A stretch of 41,477 nt of DNA from the NCBI GenBank assembly GCA_025361365.1, contig JANYAM010000288.1:1-41477 (forward strand), written 5' to 3'. Of this stretch, positions 16,188 through 23,213 are shown in pieces. The DNA is from Opitutus sp. (lineage in GTDB: Bacteria > Verrucomicrobiota > Verrucomicrobiia > Opitutales > Opitutaceae). The notes under the pieces are model-generated. The model saw only the letters and a list, made by a program, of their open reading frames with translations, was not told the origin of the DNA and made no database searches. Made by a program: the position numbers and the translations under genes. The number at the start of each line of letters is the position of its first letter. The stretch's first letter is position 1.

Positions 16188-16748
16188 TTACCCTTTGACG
16201 ACCCGAGTCTGCGGGTCACCGCTTCCCGACTCCCGCGTCCGGCGTCGCCGCAAATACTCCTCGGACAGGGCACGAATTTCGGGAGGTAAACCGCGAATGG
16301 CCTTCGGCGTCACGCGCGCCGCGTCCTTCTCTGTGTCATCACCCTCGGCGCCCGTCTTTTCGCTCGCGGTCGCCGCGGCCGGTTCCGTGAGCTGCACGTG
16401 GGCTTGCTTCAACCAAAGGGTGATTTCCCGGGCGCCCTGCATGATGGTCACACTCTGCGTCATCGGATCATATGATTTTACCTCCAGGCCGGGCCCGCGC
16501 CCTGGCACGGAAATCCACTGGGAGGTTCGCGACTGGGGATCGAACAGGCTGATCATCAGCTCACCATTGTCATGCACGAGGCCCCGGAATTCCGGTTGCG
16601 CCGATGTTGCGCCGGACGTTGCCGCCCGCGGCGACCCGAAAGGAGAGGCCGTCAGCAGGTTGTTCCATTCCTCGGCCACCAAGGGTGCGGCGGCCAATAG
16701 GGAAAGACCCAAGCCTGTTACCAGCCGATGTTTTAATGCCCGGTTCAC
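16188..16748 (-). CDS. Secreted GspC/PilP-like protein (general secretion-type)
   Basis: Starting from GTG 16748, this is a 186-residue protein with a signal peptide (NRALKHRLVTGLGLSLLAAAPLVA, cleaved before EEWNN). The middle (FRGLVHDNGELMISLFDPQ, then WISVPGRGPGLEVKSYDP and VTIMQGAREITLWL) is an all-beta pattern reminiscent of the periplasmic HR-type domain of GspC/PilP proteins. The C-terminus is charged (EIRALSEEYLRRRR). Its closeness to the pilus operon suggests a pilus or secretion role; a fifth cluster member such as Amuc_1102 is a possible counterpart, but I cannot establish this. The longer frame to 16916 lacks a signal peptide and overlaps a dispersed repeat, so I reject it. It faces the Nudix gene convergently. 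Confidence 0.7.
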   Translation of the reverse strand: MNRALKHRLVTGLGLSLLAAAPLVAEEWNNLLTASPFGSPRAATSGATSAQPEFRGLVHDNGELMISLFDPQSRTSQWISVPGRGPGLEVKSYDPMTQSVTIMQGAREITLWLKQAHVQLTEPAAATASEKTGAEGDDTEKDAARVTPKAIRGLPPEIRALSEEYLRRRRTRESGSGDPQTRVVKG

Positions 16749-16882
16749 TTCGAGGTCTTCAGTCAATCCTTCGGACCGGTTCAGGCAAGCGTTCAACCAT
16801 CGCCGCTTCGCCCGCCTCACCCGCCTTGCCGGCGACGCAAACCAGAGGCCTGAAGGTAATAAATGGGTGCCTGACCAAGACG

Positions 16883-16946
16883 TAACGCAAAGGCGCCAAG
16901 GCGCAGAGAAAGCCAATGCCCTTCGCGCCTTTGTGTCTTTGCGTTA
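16883..16946. repeat. Palindromic dispersed repeat upstream of pdhA
   Basis: An imperfect inverted repeat with ends TAACGCAAAGGCGC and GCGCCTTTGTGTCTTTGCGTTA spans 64 bases. A similar element lies at 21041-21104 and a fragment at 20919-20943. It occupies much of the 288 bases between the GspC/PilP-like gene (start 16748) and pdhA (start 17037); I see no gene or clear promoter in the rest. Confidence 0.85.
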
Positions 16947-17036
16947 AAGATAAACTTTCGCTTGTCATCCTGCCTCTTTGGCTGGAAGACAGAATCCTGC
17001 GCTCCAGATATTGCTTCAAACTCAAACTATTTCCCT

Positions 17037-18128
17037 GTGACCAAGAAACCCGCTCCTACGAAAAAGGCCGAAGTCGCTGGCTATAATGCCCGGCAGGCCC
17101 CCATCAACGCCAAGCTCGGGAACGACGAGCTGATCGCCCTCTACCGCGACATGGTGCGGATCCGCCGCTTCGAGGAGCGCTGCCTGCGGAGCTACCAGCA
17201 GGGCAAGATCGGCGGCTTCCTCCACCTCTACATCGGCCAGGAGTCCATCGCCGTCGGCGTCGTCTCGGTCATGGGCAAGAACGATCATGTCATCACAGCC
17301 TACCGCGACCACGGCCACGCGCTCGCCGTCGGCATGGGCATGAACGAGATGATGGCCGAGAACTACGGCAAATATACCGGCTGCTCCAAGGGCAAGGGCG
17401 GCTCGATGCACTATTTCGACCCGTCGCGCAATTTCTGGGGCGGCCACGGCATCGTCGGCGGCCAGATCCCGCTCGGCACCGGCCTCGCCTACGCCCTCAA
17501 ATACAAGGGCCTCAAGGGCTGCGCCCTCGCCTTCATGGGCGACGGCGCCGTCAATCAGGGCGCGGTCCACGAATCCTACAACCTCGCGGCCCTCTGGTCG
17601 CTGCCTGTCATCTTCGTCATCGAGAACAACGGCTACTCCATGGGCACCTCGCAGGAGCGCTCCTCCGCCGGCCCGAGCCTCGCCCAGCGCGCCGAAGGCT
17701 ATGGCATGAACTGGGACATCATCGAGAACGGCCACGACGTCCTCGAGGTCCGCGACAAAGTCGCCGCCGCCATCAAGCTCGCCCACGAGAAGTCCCTCCC
17801 GAGCGTCCTCGAAATTCGCACCTACCGCTACCGCGGCCACTCCGTCGCCGACCCCGACACCACCTACCGCGACAAGAAGGAGATCGAGGAATACAAGGCC
17901 ACCAAGGACCCGCTCATGTTCTGCCAGAACCAGCTGCTGGGCGAAAAGGTGCTGACCGACGAGCTCATCGCCAAGATCGACGAGGCCGCCCGCGCCGAGG
18001 CCGAGACCTCCGCGCAGTTCGCCGAGGCGAGCCCCTTCCCCACCGTCGAGGACATCCAGAAGGATGTCTATTGGGAGGCCGACAATCCCGCCGACCGCAA
18101 GTCGCAGGGCACGCTCTTCTTCAACTGA
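17037..18128 (+). CDS. pdhA: Pyruvate dehydrogenase E1 component, alpha subunit
   Basis: This 363-residue thiamine-diphosphate enzyme subunit pairs with PdhB to decarboxylate pyruvate and pass the acetyl group to the lipoyl arm of E2. The substrate-facing RDMVRIRRFEERCLRSYQQ is near the N-terminus, and the thiamine-diphosphate fold is marked by GDGAVNQGAVHESYNLAALW followed by IENNGYSMGT (GDG...NN motif). The activation loop carries YRYRGHSVADPDTTYR. GTG 17037 (VTKKPAPTKK) is the likely start; the Lys/Ala/Pro-rich first 20 residues suit a flexible arm. It is the first gene of the pdhA-pdhB-pdhC operon; gaps are 55 and 74 bases, each filled with a short tandem array. Confidence 0.96.
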   Translation: MTKKPAPTKKAEVAGYNARQAPINAKLGNDELIALYRDMVRIRRFEERCLRSYQQGKIGGFLHLYIGQESIAVGVVSVMGKNDHVITAYRDHGHALAVGMGMNEMMAENYGKYTGCSKGKGGSMHYFDPSRNFWGGHGIVGGQIPLGTGLAYALKYKGLKGCALAFMGDGAVNQGAVHESYNLAALWSLPVIFVIENNGYSMGTSQERSSAGPSLAQRAEGYGMNWDIIENGHDVLEVRDKVAAAIKLAHEKSLPSVLEIRTYRYRGHSVADPDTTYRDKKEIEEYKATKDPLMFCQNQLLGEKVLTDELIAKIDEAARAEAETSAQFAEASPFPTVEDIQKDVYWEADNPADRKSQGTLFFN

Positions 18129-18144
18129 GCCGCCGACTCTCCGT

Positions 18145-18172
18145 CTCTCATCTCTCAACTCTCAGCTCTCAA
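18145..18172 (+). repeat. Heptanucleotide array (CTCTCAN x4) just upstream of pdhB
   Basis: Four tandem 7-base units of CTCTCAN fill the space before pdhB, ending 11 bases before the ATG. It belongs to a family of short 7-nt arrays scattered over the window (see findings). It lies where a ribosome-binding site should be, and no AGGAGG-like site is seen. Confidence 0.9.
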
Positions 18173-18183
18173 CTTTCCGTCCC

Positions 18184-19161
18184 ATGCCTGTCATCTCCTA
18201 CCGCGAAGCCCTCCGGGCCGCCATGTCCGAGGAAATCGAACGCGATCCGAACGTCGTCCTCATGGGCGAGGAAGTCGCCCAGTTCAACGGGGCCTACAAA
18301 ATCTCCGAGGGCATGCTCGAGAAATACGGCCCCAAGCGCATCGTCGACACGCCGATCTCCGAGGCCGGCTTCATCGGCATGGGCGTCGGCGCCGCCATGC
18401 TCGGCCTGCGTCCCGTCATGGAGCTGATGTTCTTCAGCTTCTACTCGGTCGCCTTCGACCAGATCTTCAACAACGCGGCCAACATCCGCTACATGTCCGG
18501 CGGCCTGATCAACTGCCCGATCGTCCTCCGCGGCCCCGCCAACGGCGGCACCAACGTCGGCGCCACCCATTCCCACACGCCCGAGTCCATCGCCGCCTAC
18601 CACCCGGGCATCAAGGTCGTCGTCCCGTCCAACGCCTACGACGCCAAGGGCCTGATGAAGTCCGCCATCCGCGACAACGACCCCGTGATGTTCATGGAGA
18701 ACACCATCCTCTACGGCGAGACGATGGAGGTGCCGGACGGCGAGTATCTCGTGCCGCTCGGCAAGGCCAGCGTCCTCCGCGAGGGCAAGGACCTCTCCAT
18801 CATCGGCCACGGCCGCGCCATCCAGATGGCCCTCAAGTCCGCCGACCTCCTCAAGGAGAAGCACAACATCAGCGCCGAGGTCATCGACCTGCGCTCGATC
18901 CGCCCGCTCGACGAGGAGACCATCCTCAACTCCGTCAAGAAGACCAACCGCGCGCTCTACGTCGAGGAATCCAAGCCCTTCTGCTCCGTCGGCGCCATGG
19001 TCGCCGCCATCATCTCGGACAAGGCCTTCGACTACCTCGACGCCCCGGTCAAGCGCCTCAACTCGATTGACGCACCCGCCATCTACAGCATGCCGCTCGA
19101 GAAGCTGCAGCTACCCTCCGTCGACCGCATCTACCAGGCCGCGCTCGAAACCCTCAAATAA
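18184..19161 (+). CDS. pdhB: Pyruvate dehydrogenase E1 component, beta subunit
   Basis: This 325-residue subunit completes the E1 heterotetramer. Features are MGEEVAQFNGAYKISEGM, a transketolase pyrimidine-binding part (PISEAGFIGMGVGAAMLG), ATHSHTPESIAAYHPGIKVVVPS, and a C-terminal transketolase domain (IIGHGRAIQMALKSADLL, IDLRSIRPLDEETILNSV). ATG 18184 gives the usual MPVISYREAL start. The preceding 39 bases are a heptanucleotide array and not coding. Co-transcribed with pdhA and pdhC. Confidence 0.97.
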   Translation: MPVISYREALRAAMSEEIERDPNVVLMGEEVAQFNGAYKISEGMLEKYGPKRIVDTPISEAGFIGMGVGAAMLGLRPVMELMFFSFYSVAFDQIFNNAANIRYMSGGLINCPIVLRGPANGGTNVGATHSHTPESIAAYHPGIKVVVPSNAYDAKGLMKSAIRDNDPVMFMENTILYGETMEVPDGEYLVPLGKASVLREGKDLSIIGHGRAIQMALKSADLLKEKHNISAEVIDLRSIRPLDEETILNSVKKTNRALYVEESKPFCSVGAMVAAIISDKAFDYLDAPVKRLNSIDAPAIYSMPLEKLQLPSVDRIYQAALETLK

Positions 19162-19194
19162 GTGGGCCAGCCAGCTCGCTCGCGCCTTCCGTTT

Positions 19195-19224
19195 CTCACC
19201 CTCACTCTCACTTTCACTCTCACT
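19195..19224 (+). repeat. Hexanucleotide array (YTCACY x5) just upstream of pdhC
   Basis: Five 6-base units, mainly CTCACT, end 11 bases before ATG 19236, in the same position relative to pdhC as the 7-base array is to pdhB. It is the only clear array here with a 6-nt unit. Confidence 0.85.
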
Positions 19225-19235
19225 CCCCCAATCCC

Positions 19236-20579
19236 ATGGCCGACATCATCGATATGCCCAAGCTCAGCGACACCATGACGGTGGGCACGCTGGTCAAATG
19301 GCTCAAAAAGGAAGGCGACGCCGTCAAGGCCGGCGACATGCTCGCCGAGGTCGAGACCGACAAGGCGACGATGGAGCTCGAGACGTTCTTCACCGGCACG
19401 CTGATCAAGATCTACGCCCAGCCCGGTTCCCAGGTCGCGATCGGCGCCCCGCTCTGCGCCATCGGCAAGCCCGGTGAAGCCGCGCCCGACCTCGGCAGCG
19501 CTCCCGCGCCGGCACCTGCCCAGAAGACGGAAGCTCCTGGTTCGAATGTAGGGTCGCCGCTTGCCGGCGGACCGTCTCCCACAGCTGCTCCGGCACAAGC
19601 CACAGCCCCTGCGCCCGTGGTTGCTGCTCCGAGCTCCCCGCTCCCTGCTCCCAGCTCAATGGCCGAAGGCCGCCTGAAAATCTCTCCCCTCGCGAAGAAG
19701 ATCGCCGCCGACCAGAAAGTCGACGCCTCGCGCCTCACCGGCACCGGCCCGCACGGCCGCATCGTCAAGGCCGACGTCCTCGCCGCCGCGGCGAATCCCG
19801 CCCTGCTCAAGTCCGCTGGTGGTCCCGCTGGTTCGACTTCAGGTTTCAGGTCTCAGGTTTCAGGTTTCCCTGGATCGGGCAGCCCGATCCAGCCGGACCG
19901 GACCGTCCCCGTCTCCACGATGCGCGGCGTCATCGCCAAGCGCATGGTCGAGTCCACGACGACCATCCCCTACATCTACGTCGACATCGAGATCGACATG
20001 GAGTCGCTGCTGGCCATCCGCACCCAGCTCAACACCGGCCTCGAGGCCCAGGGCGTGAAACTCTCGGTCAACGACTTCGTGCTCAAGGCCTGCGCCGAGG
20101 CGCTGCGCCGCGTGCCGGCCGTCAACAGCTCCTGGCAGGGCTCCGGCGTCCAGTATTTCGGCGCCGTGCACATGGCCTTTGCGGTGGCCCTGGAGGACGG
20201 CCTCATCACCCCGGTCGTCCGCGACGCGCATGCCAAGTCCGTCTTTCAGATCAGCACCGAGGCCAAGGCCCTCGGCAAAAAGGCCAAGGAGAAGAAGCTC
20301 GCGCCGAACGATTACACCGGCGGCACCTTCTGCGTCTCCAACCTCGGCATGATGGGCATCCCGAAGTTCACCGCCATTATCAACCCGCCTAACTCCGCCA
20401 TACTCGCCGTTGGCACCACGGTCACCAAGCCCGTCGTGAAGCACGGCCAGATCGTCGTGGGCCAGACGATGACCGTGACGCTCAGTGCCGACCACCGCGT
20501 CTTCGACGGCGCCGTGGCCGCGCAGTATCTTGGCGCCTTCAAGGATCTGATGGAAAAGCCGGCGCTCCTCCTAGTTTAA
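19236..20579 (+). CDS. pdhC: Dihydrolipoyl acetyltransferase E2 of pyruvate dehydrogenase
   Basis: This 447-residue protein has one lipoyl domain (residues 1-80, lipoylated Lys43 in EVETDKATMELE), an Ala/Pro-rich linker (81-145), a peripheral-subunit-binding domain (148-182, KISPLAKKIAADQ and GTGPHGRIVKADV), a second linker (184-222) and the catalytic CAT domain ending with the HxxxDG motif SADHRVFDG. It transfers acetyl groups to CoA and is the structural core of the complex. Both linkers contain translated copies of dispersed repeats: NVGSPLA (104-110), APSSPLPAPSS from a heptanucleotide array, and GFRSQVSGF (203-211). An E3 dihydrolipoamide dehydrogenase is not in the window. A terminator follows at 20616-20648. 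Confidence 0.97.
   Translation: MADIIDMPKLSDTMTVGTLVKWLKKEGDAVKAGDMLAEVETDKATMELETFFTGTLIKIYAQPGSQVAIGAPLCAIGKPGEAAPDLGSAPAPAPAQKTEAPGSNVGSPLAGGPSPTAAPAQATAPAPVVAAPSSPLPAPSSMAEGRLKISPLAKKIAADQKVDASRLTGTGPHGRIVKADVLAAAANPALLKSAGGPAGSTSGFRSQVSGFPGSGSPIQPDRTVPVSTMRGVIAKRMVESTTTIPYIYVDIEIDMESLLAIRTQLNTGLEAQGVKLSVNDFVLKACAEALRRVPAVNSSWQGSGVQYFGAVHMAFAVALEDGLITPVVRDAHAKSVFQISTEAKALGKKAKEKKLAPNDYTGGTFCVSNLGMMGIPKFTAIINPPNSAILAVGTTVTKPVVKHGQIVVGQTMTVTLSADHRVFDGAVAAQYLGAFKDLMEKPALLLV
19626..19660 (+). repeat. Heptanucleotide array (GCTCCNN x5) inside the first pdhC linker
   Basis: Five 7-base units (GCTCCGA, GCTCCCC, GCTCCCT, GCTCCCA, GCTCAAT) in frame encode APSSPLPAPSS. The unit sequence differs from all other arrays in the window except in length. 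Confidence 0.8.
19839..19891 (+). repeat. Heptanucleotide array (TCAGGTY x4) and small palindrome in the second pdhC linker
   Basis: Four 7-base units (19839-19866) encode GFRSQVSGF. A perfect 10-bp inverted repeat around one base follows directly at 19871-19891. The same heptamer unit recurs upstream of and within other genes. Confidence 0.9.
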
Positions 20580-20584
20580 TGGAG

Positions 20585-20604
20585 GGCCCGCGTCCCTGCG
20601 GGCC
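20585..20604 (+). repeat. Hairpin repeat after pdhC
   Basis: A 7-bp stem (GGCCCGC...GCGGGCC) lies 6 bases after the pdhC stop. With its flank it is a copy of the left half of the 5975-6022 palindrome. Confidence 0.8.
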
Positions 20605-20615
20605 ATTTCCTCTCA

Positions 20616-20648
20616 AGGCGCGCCACCCGGCGCGCCTCGTTTGTTTTT
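20616..20648 (+). terminator. Terminator of the pdh operon
   Basis: A perfect 9-bp stem (20616-20624 and 20629-20637, AGGCGCGCC and its inverse) with a 4-nt loop is followed by CGTTTGTTTTT. The T-run passes into a GTTTTTAACACAG repeat copy (20643-20655). Confidence 0.8.
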
Positions 20649-20700
20649 AACACAGCGGTCCCAGAGATCACAGTGGTCGATCTGGGCTCCTGTTAGGTAT

Positions 20701-20898
20701 ATGAGATCTAGGATCAGTTCTGTCACATTCGGGGATGAAATTCCGCTTCTGGAGAAAGAAGGATCCGAACCCATCCGGGAGGAGGATCCAAGCGAGCGCA
20801 GTTCCACGCTCGTTATCGCGGTCCTCTCCCTCTTCGCCGTGATCGCCAGTAGCTGGGTCCTGGTTTACGCCCTGCCCGCTGACCGTTGGAGCATTTAA
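20701..20898 (+). CDS. Small 65-residue single-span membrane protein, unknown
   Basis: This short reading frame begins at ATG 20701 and encodes an acidic N-terminus (GDEIPLLEKEGSEPIREEDP) and one hydrophobic helix (STLVIAVLSLFAVIASSWVLV) before a short polar tail. A clear membrane helix in frame argues for a real gene; the ribosome-binding site is weak (AGG 6 bases upstream). No family is recognised. It sits alone in the 527 bases between pdhC and the phosphoglucomutase gene, whose remaining parts hold dispersed repeats (20585-20655, 20919-20943, 21041-21104) and no other gene I can support. Confidence 0.5.
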   Translation: MRSRISSVTFGDEIPLLEKEGSEPIREEDPSERSSTLVIAVLSLFAVIASSWVLVYALPADRWSI

Positions 20899-21040
20899 AC
20901 AAGATCGTAGCCGGACGAATGCAAAGAGCGCAAAGGTAACCTTTCAGGGCATTCCCCTCCGTGATCTATGCGTTCTTTCGTGGCAAAATTTCTGGTTTAA
21001 CAGCGCTACCGCGCTTGGCCCCGCCCGGTTTAAAGCACCC

Positions 21041-21104
21041 GTTAAACGCAAAGACGCGAAGCCGCAAAGAAAGCCCTTCGCGTCTCTGCGTCTTTGCGCT
21101 AAAT
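21041..21104. repeat. Palindromic dispersed repeat downstream of phosphoglucomutase
   Basis: A 64-base imperfect inverted repeat, ends AAACGCAAAGACGCGAAG and CTTCGCGTCTCTGCGTCTTTGCG, ends 3 bases after the phosphoglucomutase stop. It matches the 16883-16946 element. It could act as a transcription end for the minus-strand gene. Confidence 0.85.
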
Positions 21105-21106
21105 CC

Positions 21107-23059
21107 TCAGGTTTCCGATGCGCGCTTGCGCGCATCGGCTTCGATCAGTGCCTTGAGCGCATCGAGCGTCGCCTTGGCCTTCGCTTTCGCGGCGGGCAGG
21201 TCCGCGGCGCCCTTCACCGGCTCCTGCGCGAAGAGGTAGAATTTCATCTTCGGCTCCGTGCCGCTGCCGCGCGCGGCGAATGAATACCCGTTGGCGAGCG
21301 TGACAAGGTAGAGATCCTGCGCCGGGATGAGTTCACCATCCGTGTCGTAGAACTTCTCGCGGCCGAAGTCCTGGAACTTCGTCACCTTCGTGTCGCCAAA
21401 CGCCTTGGGCGGGGCCGAACGGTAGGTGTCGAGGATGCGCTTGATCTTCGCCGCACCGCTGGCGCCTTCGTAGTAGATGTTGATGACACCCTCGAGGAAG
21501 AAGCCGTATTTCAGATAAATCTCGTCGAGGTATTCCGGCACCGTCAGGCCGCGCGATTTCACCCACGCGCAGACCTCGGCGAACATCAGGCACGCCGCGT
21601 TGCCATCCTTGTCGCGCAGCAGGTCGTTCGGCAGGTAGCCGTAGCTCTCCTCGGTGCCGAAGAGGTAGAACGTGCTGTGCTTCTGCAAGAGCGCGGCGCG
21701 CTCCTTGAACGGCGTGCCATCATAATCGAAACCCGGGCCCATCGCCTTGGTGAGCTTCTCCTCGTAGCCGCGCATCTTGCCCGCGATCCACTTGAAACCG
21801 GTCAGCGTATTGATGACCTTCACCTTGTGGCCGGCGCCAATCGCATCCTGCAGCGGCGTGGTGACAAAAGTCTTGATGATCGCGGCCGACTGCGTGCCGG
21901 CCGCCGGGATCCAGCCGAGCTCCTTGTATTTCGCGATGCGATAGTCGGCCATCAGCGCGCCGACCTGGTTGCCGGTGAGCAGCTCGAGCTGGCCGGCTTT
22001 GTTGCGCACCGCCGCACCCATGCGGTCGTCATCGGGGTCCGTCGCCATCACGAGGTCGTGGCCGCCCTTGTTGGCGAGCGCGAGCGCCAGCGTCATCGCC
22101 TCGGCGTTCTCCGGGTTCGGCGACTTCACCGTCGGGAAACGCGGGTCAAAGGCCAGTTGCTCCGGCACCGGCGTCACGTCTACGCCGGCCTGCTTGAGCA
22201 AGGGGATGGCCGAGACCGCACCGACGCCGTGGATGTTCGTGTAGACCACCTTCAACGGGGCCTTCTTGAAAATCGTCGGGTCCAACAAGGCCTGGGCCGC
22301 CGTCGCGAGATAAGCGGCATCGGCCTGCGACCCGAGCGTGGTGACCTTGGTGATGTCTTTCTTCAGGAATTCGTGCACGGCCGACAGCGGCACGGCATCC
22401 ACCTCGGCGATGATGCCCTTGTCGTGCGGCGGCGTGACCTGCGCGCCATCATCGAAGTAGGCCTTGAAGCCGTTGTCGTGCGGCGGATTGTGGCTCGCTG
22501 TGATGACCACGCCCGTGTGCGCCTTCAGGTAGCGCACCGAGAAACTCAGCTGCGGCGTCGAGCGCGGGCCGTCGAAGATCACCGCCTCGCCGCCCAGCTT
22601 CGTCCAGGTGGACGCGGCCAGTTCGCAAAAATGCCGCGAGAAATGCCGGATGTCGTGCGCGATGACGATCTTCGGCTTGGCCTTGCTCTTCTGCGCCGCG
22701 AGGTATTTCGCGATGTAGCGGTGCAGGCCGATGATGGCGCGGGTCAGGGTGAATTCATTGAGCAGGTTGCTACCGACGTTGGCGTGCTCGGGCGAGCCGG
22801 TGGCGCTGAGCGTGCCGGTCTCGGCCTTGGCCGCCACGCGGCCAATGGTGCGGCCCCGCATGCCGCCGGTGCCGAACTCGAGGTAGCGGTAGAAGCGGTC
22901 GTTGAGTTCGCTCCATTCGCCGCGCTCGATCAGCTCGGCCAGGCTCGCCTGCGCCCAGGCGGGCAGGCCGCCCTGCAGCCAGGCATTCAGGTTGTCGGCG
23001 GCGCTTGCCATCAGTTTGCCGTCCTTGACGGCCGCGGAAATTTTATCGATGGAGCTCAT
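21107..23059 (-). CDS. Phosphoglucomutase / phosphomannomutase family enzyme
   Basis: This 650-residue alpha-D-phosphohexomutase interconverts hexose 1- and 6-phosphates via a bisphosphate. The FGTGGMRGR block (residues 62-70) is followed by the phosphoserine loop TASHNPPHDNGFK (Ser189), the metal loop ATDPDDDRMG, the sugar-specificity loop FGTEESYGYLP and the phosphate-binding RGSGTEPKMKFYL. All catalytic parts are intact. It is longer than the common 460-residue bacterial enzymes, which fits the PgcA/PGM2 type; substrate (glucose or mannose) is not certain. The next gene upstream, a UDP-sugar pyrophosphorylase, uses hexose 1-phosphates, which supports a joint role in nucleotide-sugar supply. 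Confidence 0.93.
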   Translation of the reverse strand: MSSIDKISAAVKDGKLMASAADNLNAWLQGGLPAWAQASLAELIERGEWSELNDRFYRYLEFGTGGMRGRTIGRVAAKAETGTLSATGSPEHANVGSNLLNEFTLTRAIIGLHRYIAKYLAAQKSKAKPKIVIAHDIRHFSRHFCELAASTWTKLGGEAVIFDGPRSTPQLSFSVRYLKAHTGVVITASHNPPHDNGFKAYFDDGAQVTPPHDKGIIAEVDAVPLSAVHEFLKKDITKVTTLGSQADAAYLATAAQALLDPTIFKKAPLKVVYTNIHGVGAVSAIPLLKQAGVDVTPVPEQLAFDPRFPTVKSPNPENAEAMTLALALANKGGHDLVMATDPDDDRMGAAVRNKAGQLELLTGNQVGALMADYRIAKYKELGWIPAAGTQSAAIIKTFVTTPLQDAIGAGHKVKVINTLTGFKWIAGKMRGYEEKLTKAMGPGFDYDGTPFKERAALLQKHSTFYLFGTEESYGYLPNDLLRDKDGNAACLMFAEVCAWVKSRGLTVPEYLDEIYLKYGFFLEGVINIYYEGASGAAKIKRILDTYRSAPPKAFGDTKVTKFQDFGREKFYDTDGELIPAQDLYLVTLANGYSFAARGSGTEPKMKFYLFAQEPVKGAADLPAAKAKAKATLDALKALIEADARKRASET

Positions 23060-23069
23060 AAATTCAGAG

Positions 23070-23097
23070 ACCTGAAACCTGAGACCTGAGACCTGAA
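23070..23097 (-). repeat. Heptanucleotide array (ACCTGAR x4) upstream of phosphoglucomutase
   Basis: Four 7-base units lie 11-38 bases before the ATG at 23059. On the minus strand the unit is YTCAGGT, the same as at 19839 and 23173. Confidence 0.9.
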
Positions 23098-23172
23098 AAG
23101 GAAATGCCGAAAACAGGGGCTGCCCAAATTCCGGTTTCAGCGGAAGGCTTTCCGGCTCTTAGCTCCGAAATT

Positions 23173-23200
23173 TCAGGTCTCAGGTTTCAGGTCTCAGGTC
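23173..23200 (+). repeat. Heptanucleotide array (TCAGGTY x4) between sugar genes
   Basis: Four units lie just after the stop of the pyrophosphorylase gene, in opposite orientation to the 23070-23097 array, so the two form a large inverted pair about 75 bases apart. Confidence 0.9.
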
Positions 23201-23213
23201 TCCATCTCGAGTC

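Noticed and set aside
16749-16916. N-terminal extension of the GspC/PilP-like protein
   Set aside because: It overlaps a dispersed repeat and would bury the signal peptide at residues 57-80.
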